From Methylomonas sp. AM2-LC (GTDB lineage Bacteria; Pseudomonadota; Gammaproteobacteria; Methylococcales; Methylomonadaceae), in the NCBI RefSeq assembly GCF_039904985.1, contig NZ_CP157005.1, positions 2,991,001 through 3,055,000 on the forward strand: a stretch of DNA of 64,000 nucleotides. Reading direction: 5' to 3'. Positions within the stretch are counted from its first letter, which is position 1, and the number at the start of each line of letters is the position of its first letter. Of the stretch, positions 11,745 to 21,280 are shown one piece after another. A program made the translations under genes and the position numbers. The notes beneath the pieces were generated by a model, which saw nothing but the letters and a program-made list of their open reading frames with translations, was not told where the DNA came from and ran no database searches.

Positions 11745-13091
11745 ATGCGAAATAGATTTATTAAGTCAATATTACTTAGCCTGCTGTTCTGCTTACTAAC
11801 CAGTTTTCAAGCCCATGCACAAATTGTAGAAATATCTGCAGATGAAGCACTGGCTATTTTTTATCAACGTAATCTGGACTTGATCATCGCTCAATACAAT
11901 ATTGATCAGTCGCTGGCAGACGAAGTCATTGCATCAGCCATACCCAACCCTACTCTTGGCGTTCAGATTAGCGAACTAGCCAACAAAGCCAATATGGGTT
12001 CTTCCGCAAAAGGATGCAACCCTAGTCCTACAAGTTCGTGTGGTGTTGCTGAGTATTATTCTTTTAGCCAATTGATTGAAGTTGCCGGCAAACGTGGTCT
12101 GCGCATGGAAAGCAGCGGCTTTGCTACCCAAGCAGCACAAAGTGATTTTCACGATGCTGTACGTATTTTTTCAAATATGGTCAGGGATAGTTACTTTCAA
12201 TTGCTGCAAATGCAGAAAAACCAGTGGCTGGCTCAGGAAATTGTCGATCATTATAAAGACATTATCACTGCCAATACGCTTAGGCTCAAAAAAGGCGATA
12301 TTGCAGAGTCTGATTATTTACGGGTAAAAATGGAAGCCATGCGTGCAGAATCCGATCTTGATAATGCCAAGGCGGCCGTGCTACAAGCCCAAGCAGCGTT
12401 AGCCGTTATTTTGCGCTGGCCAGACAACAGCCTGCAATTTCAGGCTAAAGATGAGTGGCCCATGCTGGCAGAAATTGGTCAATCTCTGCCCGTTGAAGAT
12501 TTAATTAATAAAGCCTTATTGCAACGTCCCGATTTACAGGGTGACAAACTGCGTGCGATACAGACAGAAAAACTATTGGAATTAGCACGTCGCTTAAAAT
12601 ATCCTGATGTTACCGTTAATGCTGGCTATGCCCACGATCCCAGTAACAATAATCTGAATTCGTTTTTTGTTGGTCTAAATGTGCCGGTGCCTTTGTTTTA
12701 CCAATATCAGGGCGAGGCTGACAAAGCAACAGTTAGTTTGAATAATAGCCTTGTAGCGGTAGAGCAAACCGAACTGAGTATACGCAGCGATGTGGTGAAT
12801 GCGATGGCAACCTGGAAAAGTGCCGATAAAATAGTGCAACGTTTTAAAGATGGCTTATTGGACGATGCGCTGACAGTCAGAAACAGTTCAGAACTCGCGT
12901 ATAGTAAAGGGGCCACCAGCGTACTTGATTTTATTGAAGCACAGCGCAGCTATAAAGCAGTGATGCGTGATTATTATGAGGCGATGATCAATCGCACCAA
13001 TGCCTATTTCGATTTTGCAAAATCATTAGGCGTTGAGCCGGATGTCAGCAAAAATAAAGAAAACCTAATTAACCCAACACCGACTCAATAA
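11745..13091 (+). CDS. czcC: Outer-membrane efflux factor, CzcC/TolC family
   Basis: Outer-membrane channel subunit of a tripartite heavy-metal exporter. The signal peptide (MRNRFIKSILLSLLFCLLTS, cleavage near AHA-QIV) leads into two outer-membrane-efflux repeats, each with long Ala/Gln-rich helices (EQLVR-like runs at SELAYSKGATSVLDFIEAQR). An NPTLGVQISEL motif near the N-terminus is typical of CzcC-like proteins. The mature length, about 420 residues, is normal. An upstream ATG at 11685 is in frame, but it would bury the signal peptide, so I start at 11745. The adaptor gene follows after about 50 bases. The gene symbol marks the family; the metal is not proven. Confidence 0.8.
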   Translation: MRNRFIKSILLSLLFCLLTSFQAHAQIVEISADEALAIFYQRNLDLIIAQYNIDQSLADEVIASAIPNPTLGVQISELANKANMGSSAKGCNPSPTSSCGVAEYYSFSQLIEVAGKRGLRMESSGFATQAAQSDFHDAVRIFSNMVRDSYFQLLQMQKNQWLAQEIVDHYKDIITANTLRLKKGDIAESDYLRVKMEAMRAESDLDNAKAAVLQAQAALAVILRWPDNSLQFQAKDEWPMLAEIGQSLPVEDLINKALLQRPDLQGDKLRAIQTEKLLELARRLKYPDVTVNAGYAHDPSNNNLNSFFVGLNVPVPLFYQYQGEADKATVSLNNSLVAVEQTELSIRSDVVNAMATWKSADKIVQRFKDGLLDDALTVRNSSELAYSKGATSVLDFIEAQRSYKAVMRDYYEAMINRTNAYFDFAKSLGVEPDVSKNKENLINPTPTQ

Positions 13092-13144
13092 CAACGGGAA
13101 GATTTTTCCTGTCGACTTAATGGATAACACAGCCGATAGCAAAT

Positions 13145-14314
13145 ATGATTATTCAGACGCCTTACTTAAGAAAGACTTTAATCCAATGTTGTGTACTGTT
13201 TACAGTGGGCATAATGGCTTGTACTCCAACCACGGAAAATAACGAACCAAAAACAAAGCCTGTCGTTGTTCCTGGCGAAGTACATCTTGCACCAAACTCG
13301 CCAAAGAAAGCCTATGTAAAAACCACCACGCTAACCATGTCCCAGCACCCATTGCTCGTCCCCCTAGCTGGAAAAATTGTCTATAACGAAAGCCTGACAT
13401 CAAGAATCAGTTCGCCAGTTGCCGGCCGGGTTGTTAACACACCGATAGTCTTGGGTAAGCCTGTAAAAATCGGCGACACTTTATTAGAATTGGATAGCCC
13501 TGAAGTGGCTGATGCTGAAGCTTCTTACGTTAAAGCCGATGCCGATTTGACCAAAGCGCGTAAAGCCTTAGCGCGTCAGCAGGAACTGTATGCAGGAAAA
13601 GCGATTGCCCAAAAAGATTTGGAACAGGCGCAAAACGATTTTAATGACGCACATAGTGAACTACAGCGCGTATTGGATCGATTAAAAAACCTGCACATAA
13701 GCACTCAACAAACCGATGGCCGCTTTTCGTTACGTGCGCCGATAGCAGGCACTGTCGTTGAAAGGAATGTTAATCCCGGTATTGAAGTACGTTCGGACCG
13801 TGACACGCCTTTATTTGTCATTTCGGATATCAAAAAACTTACGGTGTTGATGGATGTTTATGAGGTTAACCTAAGTAAAATCAGACAGGGCCAAAGGTTA
13901 TCGATTTCCGTTCCTGCCTATGCAGACGACGTTTTTCCTGCCACAGTGACCTATATCGGCCAAATACTGAACGAAAATACCCGTACTGTGCAGGTTCGTT
14001 GCGATATACCCAATCCTGACGGTCGATTACTACCGGGCATGTTTGCGACCATTAATGTAGAAAGTGACCCAAGCGATCAGGCTATCGTCATTCCACTAAC
14101 GGCTGTATTTACTGAAGATGAAGCCGATTTCGTGTTTATAGCCCTAGACGAAAATCACTATTTACAACGTCAGGTTGAAATTGGTTTACGTTTAAAAGAT
14201 AAAGCTGTGATCACCAAGGGTTTACAGGCAAACGAACAATTAGTATCCGAAGGTGCGTTAATGTTACGCGGCGAGGAAGAAGTTGAAAGTGATCCAGATA
14301 ACAACAAGCAATAG
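13145..14314 (+). CDS. czcB: Heavy-metal efflux periplasmic adaptor, CzcB family
   Basis: Membrane-fusion subunit of the HME-RND exporter. The N-terminus is a lipoprotein signal (lipobox near VGIMAC), so the mature protein is probably lipid-anchored to the inner membrane. The biotinyl-lipoyl half-motif VAGRVVNTPIVLGKPVKIGD, a coiled alpha-hairpin (ADLTKARKALARQQELY), the second half RAPIAGTVVERNVNPG and a barrel domain follow in order. No His-rich metal-binding N-terminal extension like that of some CzcB proteins is visible. It is placed between the channel and pump genes, the usual C-B-A order. Confidence 0.82.
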   Translation: MIIQTPYLRKTLIQCCVLFTVGIMACTPTTENNEPKTKPVVVPGEVHLAPNSPKKAYVKTTTLTMSQHPLLVPLAGKIVYNESLTSRISSPVAGRVVNTPIVLGKPVKIGDTLLELDSPEVADAEASYVKADADLTKARKALARQQELYAGKAIAQKDLEQAQNDFNDAHSELQRVLDRLKNLHISTQQTDGRFSLRAPIAGTVVERNVNPGIEVRSDRDTPLFVISDIKKLTVLMDVYEVNLSKIRQGQRLSISVPAYADDVFPATVTYIGQILNENTRTVQVRCDIPNPDGRLLPGMFATINVESDPSDQAIVIPLTAVFTEDEADFVFIALDENHYLQRQVEIGLRLKDKAVITKGLQANEQLVSEGALMLRGEEEVESDPDNNKQ

Positions 14315-14335
14315 TAGGACCCAAAGGATACTAAG

Positions 14336-17300
14336 ATGATTGAACGAATTATTGCTTTTTGTTTACAACAACGCCTGATGGTGATTGGCATGACGCTGGC
14401 AATTGCGGTTTCCGGTATTATTGCTTTTGAAAATTTACCGGTACAAGCATTTCCAGATGTACAAAATGTTTTTGTACAAGTGGTCACACAATATCCGGGG
14501 CAAGCGCCAGAGGAAGTCGAAAAACAAATTTCATTACCGATTGAAAGAGTAATGAACGGCTTACCGCATCTGATGAATATGCGATCCGTATCAATCTTTG
14601 GCTTGTCAGTGGTGACGCTAACCTTTGATGATAGTGCCGAAGATTACTTTTCCAGACAACAAGTGCTGGAACGTCTACAAAATGCCGATATTCCCAACGA
14701 CAGTAAGCCACAGCTGGGCCCTTTATCAACAGGTGTGGGCGAAATTTTACGTTATGTCGTTGACGCCAAGCATTTACCACTCACTGAACAGCGTGCCATA
14801 CAAGACTGGGTTATAGAACCGAAAATACGCTCGGTACAAGGTGTTGCTGATGTTGTGGGCTTCGGCGGCGGCATTAAAGAATATAAGGTGTCGGTAAAAC
14901 CGGATCGTCTCAAAAATTTTAATATCGATCTTAATCAGGTATTTAGTGCTATATCCGCCAACAATACCAATACTGGCGGTGGTTATATTGAACATGGCGA
15001 CGAAGCTTTAGTGGTAAGGGGTATTGGCTTATTAAAATCAGCTGAAGAAATCGGCGAAATTGTGGTGGTTACCAATAATAGTGTACCGGTTCTCATCAAA
15101 GATGTCGCCGATGTCAGCATTGGCCCGCAGCCGCGTACAGGTATTATTGGTATGAACCAACGCGACGATGTCGTAGAGGGCATCGTTTTATTAATTAAAG
15201 GTCGTGATGCAGTCAATGTACTAAACGATGTTAAACAGAAAATTCAGGAACTGAATGATTTTGGCCTGCCGCCGGGCGTTAAGATTAAACCCATCTATGA
15301 TAGAACTGAATTAGTAGGCCATACCATACACACTGTTGAACACAACATGATAGAAGGTGCGGTTTTGATCATGGTCATTTTGATGGTGTTTCTGCAAAGT
15401 TATCTGGCTGCAATACTGGTGACACTAATTATTCCCTTGTCCTTATTGTTTGCGTTTATCTTAGTCGACCTGAATGGTATATCCGCCAATCTCATTTCCT
15501 TGGGTGCAATCGATTTCGGCATTATCGTCGATAGCACTGTGGTGTTAGTTGAAGCAGTCATGGTACAGATTACTTTAGATTTAAAAAATGGCGCAGATCT
15601 TCGTCACTTAAGGCAATCATTATTAAGTACTGCCGCTGAAATGGGGCGACCGATATTATTCTCAAAAGCCATTATTATTATTGCCTTTTTGCCGATATTC
15701 ACCTTTCAACGGGTAGAAGCTAAAATTTTCTCACCCATGGCTTACACGCTTAGTTTCGCCCTGGTTGCCTCCATGCTGTTCAGTCTGACATTTGTACCGT
15801 CAATGCTAACCTATATGCTCGGCCCTAATATTGCTGAACGGCATAATAGCTTAGTACAAGGTATGGAGTATCACTACCGAAGAATTTTAGAATGGGTACT
15901 TAGACATTCACGAATCGTCTTTTTCTCAGCAGTCGCAGCCTTGGTATTAAGTTTTATGTCAGTGCGATTTATTGGCACAGAATTCATGCCCAAGCTTGAT
16001 GAAGGCAATATTTGGCTCACCATTACCTTACCAACTCCGGTGTCATTAACGACGGCTAAAGGGCTAGAGCAACAGGTGCGTGAAAAATTAGAAAATTTTT
16101 CTGAAGTCAAAATGTTATTAACCCAACTTGGCAGACCGGAAGATGGCACAGACCCTAAGGGTTTTAACAATCTTGAGGTATTGATCGACCTAAACCCCAA
16201 AGATACCTGGCGTTATAAGAAAAAAGACCAGCTTGTGCAGGCCATGGATAAAGAGTTGTCCATCTTTCCAGGCATTCTCACCAATTTTTCGCAAGTCATT
16301 CAAGATAACGTGGAAGAAGCCATTTCCGGGGTTAAGGGGGAAATAGCCATTAAGGTTTTTGGTTCTGACCTGAATATTTTGCAAAATAGAGCAGACAAAA
16401 TCACCCACATTCTGGCTTCGATACAAGGAGCAACCGATGTGGCAGCAGAACAGCAAGCCGGGTTAGCACAAGCCATTATAGAAATTGATCGTGCTAAAGT
16501 TTCACGCTATGGTATTAATGTGGCGGATGTTGAACAGGTTATTGAAATTGGTATGGGCGGCAAAGCGGCCTCTAAATTTCTAGAAGGTGAACGTCGATTT
16601 GATATCACCCTGCGTAATGAAGAAAACTCTCGCAATTCTGTCGCCAGCTTGGATAACTTAATGGTGCAAACACCTAACGGCCAATTTATTCCATTATCGG
16701 AACTGGCGACTATTAAAATTAACCAAGGTGCCTCTAGAATTAGCCGTGAAGATAATATGCGTAGAATCGCCATCAAATGCAATTTGATTGATCGTGATCA
16801 GGGTAGTTTTGTCGCAGAGGCACAACAAAAAGTGGCAGAGCAAGTCGATTTACCAACAGGTTACCATATAGTCTGGAGTGGACAATTCGAAAACCAGCAA
16901 CGCGCAATGAAACGCTTGTCGGTGATTGTACCTATTAGTTTGGGTTTAATTTTTGTGCTTTTATTCTGGGCATTTATGTCCATAAAAAATGCATTACTGA
17001 TTGTGATGAATGTGCCGTTTGCAATGATAGGCGGTCTATTGATCCTATTAGCCACCGGCATAAATCTGAGTGTTTCCGCCGCCGTGGGATTTATAGCTTT
17101 GTTTGGAATTGCCGTGCAAAATGGCGTTATACTGGTTTCACAATTGAATAAATTACGTAGGGAAGGTCAACCACTGCACGAAGCAATCGTAAATGGCTCT
17201 GTAAGCCGCCTTAGACCAGTGGTGATGACGGCATTAATGGCAATGCTTGGCCTTTTTCCAGCCGCATTATCGACCAGTGTTGGCTCTGAAACGGCAAAGC

Positions 17301-17404
17301 CTTTTGCGGTTGTCATTATAGGCGGATTGATTACAGCGACAATTTTAACCTTGACGCTATTGCCGGCCTTGTATCGTCACTTTTCTGAAGCTTATGAATC
17401 TTAA
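14336..17404 (+). CDS. czcA: Heavy-metal RND efflux pump, CzcA family
   Basis: Proton-driven inner-membrane pump for divalent or monovalent heavy metals. The heavy-metal signature in TM4 reads GAIDFGIIVDSTVVLVEAV: Asp393, Asp399 and Glu406 match the spacing of the three acidic residues essential in CzcA. That sets it apart from the drug pumps at 4.1-10.4 kb. Twelve membrane segments and two periplasmic loops give 1022 residues, as expected. A good ribosome-binding site (AAAGGAT) precedes the ATG. The PII-like gene begins ten bases after its stop, so all four genes are probably one transcript. The metal (Zn/Cd/Co or Cu/Ag) cannot be fixed by eye. Confidence 0.88.
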   Translation: MIERIIAFCLQQRLMVIGMTLAIAVSGIIAFENLPVQAFPDVQNVFVQVVTQYPGQAPEEVEKQISLPIERVMNGLPHLMNMRSVSIFGLSVVTLTFDDSAEDYFSRQQVLERLQNADIPNDSKPQLGPLSTGVGEILRYVVDAKHLPLTEQRAIQDWVIEPKIRSVQGVADVVGFGGGIKEYKVSVKPDRLKNFNIDLNQVFSAISANNTNTGGGYIEHGDEALVVRGIGLLKSAEEIGEIVVVTNNSVPVLIKDVADVSIGPQPRTGIIGMNQRDDVVEGIVLLIKGRDAVNVLNDVKQKIQELNDFGLPPGVKIKPIYDRTELVGHTIHTVEHNMIEGAVLIMVILMVFLQSYLAAILVTLIIPLSLLFAFILVDLNGISANLISLGAIDFGIIVDSTVVLVEAVMVQITLDLKNGADLRHLRQSLLSTAAEMGRPILFSKAIIIIAFLPIFTFQRVEAKIFSPMAYTLSFALVASMLFSLTFVPSMLTYMLGPNIAERHNSLVQGMEYHYRRILEWVLRHSRIVFFSAVAALVLSFMSVRFIGTEFMPKLDEGNIWLTITLPTPVSLTTAKGLEQQVREKLENFSEVKMLLTQLGRPEDGTDPKGFNNLEVLIDLNPKDTWRYKKKDQLVQAMDKELSIFPGILTNFSQVIQDNVEEAISGVKGEIAIKVFGSDLNILQNRADKITHILASIQGATDVAAEQQAGLAQAIIEIDRAKVSRYGINVADVEQVIEIGMGGKAASKFLEGERRFDITLRNEENSRNSVASLDNLMVQTPNGQFIPLSELATIKINQGASRISREDNMRRIAIKCNLIDRDQGSFVAEAQQKVAEQVDLPTGYHIVWSGQFENQQRAMKRLSVIVPISLGLIFVLLFWAFMSIKNALLIVMNVPFAMIGGLLILLATGINLSVSAAVGFIALFGIAVQNGVILVSQLNKLRREGQPLHEAIVNGSVSRLRPVVMTALMAMLGLFPAALSTSVGSETAKPFAVVIIGGLITATILTLTLLPALYRHFSEAYES

Positions 17405-17413
17405 AGGAATACC

Positions 17414-17740
17414 ATGAAAGAGATACGCGCTTATATACAACCACACAAAATAAATCAGTTGACGATGGCCTTAACTAATATACCGGGTTTTCCTGGCATG
17501 TCTGTCAGCGATTGTAGTGGTTTCGGTCGTAATCGCACAGATCAAAGCCAAGATTACAAGCCATTTATTGCTAAAAAACGCATTGAAATATTTGCCCCGG
17601 ATGAGATGGTGGATGTCATTTTTGAAACCATTATGAAAGTTGCGCAAAGCAAACATCATGGCGATGGCAAAGTTTTTATAATCAACACACTTGAGGGTGG
17701 CCGCATCAGTACCGGCGAAAGAGGCCCTGAAGTTGTGTAA
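17414..17740 (+). CDS. PII-like protein of the metal-efflux-linked (PII-NG) group
   Basis: A 108-residue PII-superfamily protein. The fold markers are the N-terminal strand MKEIRAYIQPHKINQLTMAL, the GFGR lead into a T-loop, the KKRIEIFAPDEMVD strand, the B-loop HGDGKVFII and the C-terminal ISTGERGPEVV. The T-loop is shorter than in GlnB/GlnK and lacks the usual uridylylated Tyr context. A PII subgroup called PII-NG is known to be encoded next to CzcA/CusA-type pumps. The position here, directly after czcA with its own AAAGGA ribosome-binding site, fits. A role in tuning the pump by nucleotide or metal binding is inferred. Confidence 0.8.
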   Translation: MKEIRAYIQPHKINQLTMALTNIPGFPGMSVSDCSGFGRNRTDQSQDYKPFIAKKRIEIFAPDEMVDVIFETIMKVAQSKHHGDGKVFIINTLEGGRISTGERGPEVV

Positions 17741-17962
17741 TAGCGCTACCCAGTGTTAACAAACTGCTTAGTAAATAGCAGCCTTTCTAACCTTAATAGA
17801 CACGGATTGCTACAACCAACATCAGGGAATAACTGATTACTATACTCATTGTATTGAAAAACCCGAGCTTAAATACGTGCAGGCTGATGCAGCTAAAATC
17901 CAACTTATTAACCCGGTTAAACGCCACCCTACCTTGTTAATTTCTGTATCAATCAAATGATA

Positions 17963-18232
17963 CTAAACAATTGAATGATCATCGTCCAATTTCTTAACAG
18001 AATGGACAATTCCATCAATAATCATGGGTATTAGATATAACGCTAAGACCAATAACAATGTATTCAGCAAAGATTCTTGATAAGTAGTGGTTTCAACCAA
18101 GTACAAGGCCAATCCACCGCTCAATAGATATAGCCAGTTTATGGATTTTTTTCTCACCGCTACATTGCGAATAAGCAATATACTTACACCGCAAAATAAA
18201 ACCAGCATCAATGTTAAAAAGCTTGTATTCAT
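17963..18232 (-). CDS. Small membrane protein, unknown
   Basis: An 89-residue protein with three predicted membrane segments: TLMLVLFCGVSILLI, WLYLLSGGLALYLV and a third around LLNTLLLVLALYLIPMII. A short basic loop (VRKKSINW) lies between the first two, and the tail is charged (VKKLDDDHSIV). I do not recognise a family. It faces the metal-efflux operon convergently, with about 220 non-coding bases between. It could be a stand-alone integral membrane protein; no functional hint comes from the context. Confidence 0.5.
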   Translation of the reverse strand: MNTSFLTLMLVLFCGVSILLIRNVAVRKKSINWLYLLSGGLALYLVETTTYQESLLNTLLLVLALYLIPMIIDGIVHSVKKLDDDHSIV

Positions 18233-18799
18233 CTGTAATACCCCATTGAAAATTGAATAATCAAAAATTTACCGCTACTGCGTATAAATTGTTGATGCTT
18301 AATGTACTCGTTTCCCTACAAAAAATTCATAAAAACGGGACTTTTATCTGTATAAAAATTATAAAAATTCCACCGTTCTCATCATTTTTTTAACACTAAA
18401 CACTACAATTTTTAATAAAAGCACTAATTATGCCAAAAAATATTATCTTTACAAATCAATACCTACACCCATAACTCAGCACCAAACTCATGTATCAGCA
18501 TGGTGCAACAGCACTTAGCTGGTGCGAAATGCATCACAAAACACTCAAAAACCGCAATACACCTTTAAACTAGACTTAAACACTAGTAACCAATTGTTAC
18601 TAAAACGTTTTTTTTACATTTTACGACTCACGAGCTTCTAAAGTCAGAGTAAAAATTGCGGTATTCATCAATTTTTTGACCTGCATGACTTTACAACGCC
18701 AATTAGTGACAATGAAGTCTACCATTAAGTTCCATTATTAATCGTTTTTTATATAACGTCCTCTACAACCTTTTGGCACATATCATCATAGTGATAGCC
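18233..18799. other. Intergenic stretch, no gene seen
   Basis: Strongly A+T-rich, with several poly-A and poly-T runs. No frame with a credible start and ribosome site, no RNA gene and no clear repeat were found. It separates two minus-strand genes and may contain the promoter for the small membrane protein. Confidence 0.4.
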
Positions 18800-20317
18800 C
18801 TATTTCTTAAACGCGCTGACCGTATAACGATGCTTAACCCCTACTGGAAAATACTCCGGATCGCCAAAACGATGCAAACTAACTTGAGGTAGTTGCCGCT
18901 CCATGGGCAAATAATTGGCAAACTCGCTATTCAAGCGTAATAGTTGGGTGCGAATCGAATTAGCAATCACAAAAGGCATTAAATCAGTGGCTAGCACATT
19001 GGGTAATAATTCGACGGCAATGTGCAGAACCGAATTTCCTTCCTGATTTTCTCGCACACCCAACACAAATTTGCCTGTTACCCAATCCATAATTTTGGCT
19101 TGTTCCAGACCAACGGCAATATTCTCAGGAAAGATATTGGCACCGTAATAGGAAACGGTGAAGTCAATACGTCCAAATACAAACACAAAGGGCAACTGAC
19201 GTGCTTGATAGTTATAAGGTAAACCTAGCTGATTGAACGTGGTAATACCGTAATTCCCCAAAAACACCCACATGTCCTCATAACTAATCAAGCCACCTTT
19301 ATCGGCAATGCCATAACGAATTAATGGCACACTATTGAATGCCGAAATAACCAGCATACCCTCCTGCACTTCAAAATAGCGACTATGCGGATCATACTGC
19401 ACCAAAGTAGGTAGCCGAGATTCGCCAAACAGACTATGCGCAGCCTGTGGATGTTGAGCAAGCCAACGACGAATAGCAATACTCAACGGCGTTTCATTGC
19501 CCAATACCCCACCATCGGCAGTACCATACAGAGAAGCGGTATCAAAACAAGGCTGGGTAGAACCCACACGTTGCGCCACCAAGGAGCGCCATTCTTCGCT
19601 AAAAACTTCACCTGCAAACACCAGCTTGGTATTGAAGGCCGCCCAATTGATACCTTCTGCCAAGCCAGCATCGATAACATCTTTCAAGAAAGGCGGGTAT
19701 CCCAATAATACGGTTTGTGCGTAATGCGGGGCTAGTTCTTGTACCACTCTAAAAATTTCAGCTTTCTGATTACCTGGGGTTGCCACCATCAGCGTATAGC
19801 CTTTAGTCGCCAAATGCCAACAACACGATGTGGTAAACAAACCACCCACCCAATTACCCAAAGCAAAACACACCACTGCCAGTGTTGTTTGCTGATCAGC
19901 ATGAAAACTATCAACAAACACCTGTTCGAAACGTACCGCCACATCCAATTCAAATTTGGCCGACCTGGGCCAGAAGGTAGGCTGGCCGGTCGACCCCGAA
20001 GATACCGCTATCCTATCCGCACAGTTTAGATGTCCATCCAAACAGCGAGCGGGCAATGAATAAACCTGCATGTAATTGCTCTTACTGATCAGGGGTAAGC
20101 TCTGAAACGCCAGGTAATTTGTAATTTGGTCTGGATTAACCTGATGCAAGGCCAAAAACTGTTTATACGCGGGTACCTGTTGTGCGCAGTACTGAAACAG
20201 GCTCAGTAGTTGTTCTTCAGCGCTCTCCGCGTGTTGTCCAGCCAGTAAATCATCTAACGAAGTATTGATAAAATCAATCAAAACATCAAGGGTGGATGAT
20301 TTTTGCAAGTTGGACAT
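18800..20317 (-). CDS. Phenylacetate-CoA-ligase-like adenylate-forming enzyme
   Basis: Member of the ANL adenylating family, closest in layout to PaaK-type ligases, which activate a carboxylate with ATP and usually pass it to CoA. The phosphate-binding loop is seen as VSSGSTGQPTFWPRS. A later aromatic motif is SLYGTADGGVLG, and the hinge region carries FGRIDFTVSYYGANIFPENI. The substrate cannot be named. I start at the ATG at 20317, because GGAGAG lies six bases upstream; an in-frame TTG at 20332 overlaps that ribosome site. About 30 bases separate it from the metalloprotease-like gene upstream on the same strand, so co-transcription is likely although a common task is not obvious. Confidence 0.7.
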   Translation of the reverse strand: MSNLQKSSTLDVLIDFINTSLDDLLAGQHAESAEEQLLSLFQYCAQQVPAYKQFLALHQVNPDQITNYLAFQSLPLISKSNYMQVYSLPARCLDGHLNCADRIAVSSGSTGQPTFWPRSAKFELDVAVRFEQVFVDSFHADQQTTLAVVCFALGNWVGGLFTTSCCWHLATKGYTLMVATPGNQKAEIFRVVQELAPHYAQTVLLGYPPFLKDVIDAGLAEGINWAAFNTKLVFAGEVFSEEWRSLVAQRVGSTQPCFDTASLYGTADGGVLGNETPLSIAIRRWLAQHPQAAHSLFGESRLPTLVQYDPHSRYFEVQEGMLVISAFNSVPLIRYGIADKGGLISYEDMWVFLGNYGITTFNQLGLPYNYQARQLPFVFVFGRIDFTVSYYGANIFPENIAVGLEQAKIMDWVTGKFVLGVRENQEGNSVLHIAVELLPNVLATDLMPFVIANSIRTQLLRLNSEFANYLPMERQLPQVSLHRFGDPEYFPVGVKHRYTVSAFKK

Positions 20318-20347
20318 TATTCTCTCCGGCAATAGTTATAATCCAGG

Positions 20348-21280
20348 TTATTTTCTAAATAAACGGATGCCTAAGCAACTGGTAAAAAATAACCAAAATG
20401 CGGATGGCAAAGCTATAGGCACAAGTTGATAGCCCAAAGCCTGCATAACCGTATAATCAGTCTTATTTAAGGTATTAAACTGACCAGAATTACTAAAAGC
20501 ATTGAAGGGATCGCTCACTACCGACCCATCAAAATCGCCCAAATCATTACCCGGTATGGCATTTAAGCTGGCCAAACTGGTTTTTCCACCATCCAGCGAT
20601 AAATAATAAGAATTACTAACAGCCGTCGAGAAATCGAGTACACCTGTTGGGGCGCTGCCGGTATATCGGAGTAAATCTAAAGGCATAATGCGCGAATCAA
20701 TAACAGAGAGTCCTGAAATTCGGCCTAACACTTCAGATATCTCGTGTTCGGCAACCCCCACCAAATCAAACTCATCAGCGGGAACAGAGCCATTACTCCC
20801 TGTATTCCATGCGTAATAAGAACTTAGAGTAATAGCACCATCCAAACCGCTATCATTGGCCGCGATGAGACCTAACGCTTTAGCATTTGCCAGGGTAATA
20901 TCCAAATAATCTGCATTGCCTACTTGCGCGGCTATATGACTAACACCGGGTAAAATAAGATTAGTATTGGCAGCCGTTAAGGCATTGGCAATGGTTGTAT
21001 AATTGCTGATGTTATTATTATATTGTAATAAATAACTGGTTGTTTGCCCCAAAAAGGCAGAGCTATTTGCCATGTTTACATTAATATTGACCGTAATGTC
21101 ATTTACGAATTGCCGATCAAATAGTTGAATAGCCTCATTAAACGCATTAATCTCCTGCGTTGTGACACTATCATCATAGTTGGCTTGAATAGTCATGGCA
21201 TGGGAGTCACTCATAGTAAACATTAAAATACCAGCAACTAGCGTGTTTATATAGACAACATTAAATGCGCATTTTTTCAC
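20348..21280 (-). CDS. Secreted metalloprotease-like protein with PEP-CTERM-like tail
   Basis: A secreted protein with an N-terminal signal (cleavage near SHA-MTI) and a zinc-protease-like motif HEISEVLGR (His179, Glu180, Glu183). This motif resembles the NF038122 group of predicted metalloproteases, in which the second zinc His of HExxH is replaced. The C-terminus reads ALPSAFWLFFTSCLGIRLFR: a Pro-rich start, a hydrophobic helix and basic end residues, which is the layout of PEP-CTERM-type sorting tails, though a strict PEP is missing. Such tails direct cleavage by an exosortase and export with exopolysaccharide. No exosortase gene is in this window. Actual protease activity is not shown. 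Confidence 0.65.
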   Translation of the reverse strand: MKKCAFNVVYINTLVAGILMFTMSDSHAMTIQANYDDSVTTQEINAFNEAIQLFDRQFVNDITVNINVNMANSSAFLGQTTSYLLQYNNNISNYTTIANALTAANTNLILPGVSHIAAQVGNADYLDITLANAKALGLIAANDSGLDGAITLSSYYAWNTGSNGSVPADEFDLVGVAEHEISEVLGRISGLSVIDSRIMPLDLLRYTGSAPTGVLDFSTAVSNSYYLSLDGGKTSLASLNAIPGNDLGDFDGSVVSDPFNAFSNSGQFNTLNKTDYTVMQALGYQLVPIALPSAFWLFFTSCLGIRLFRK

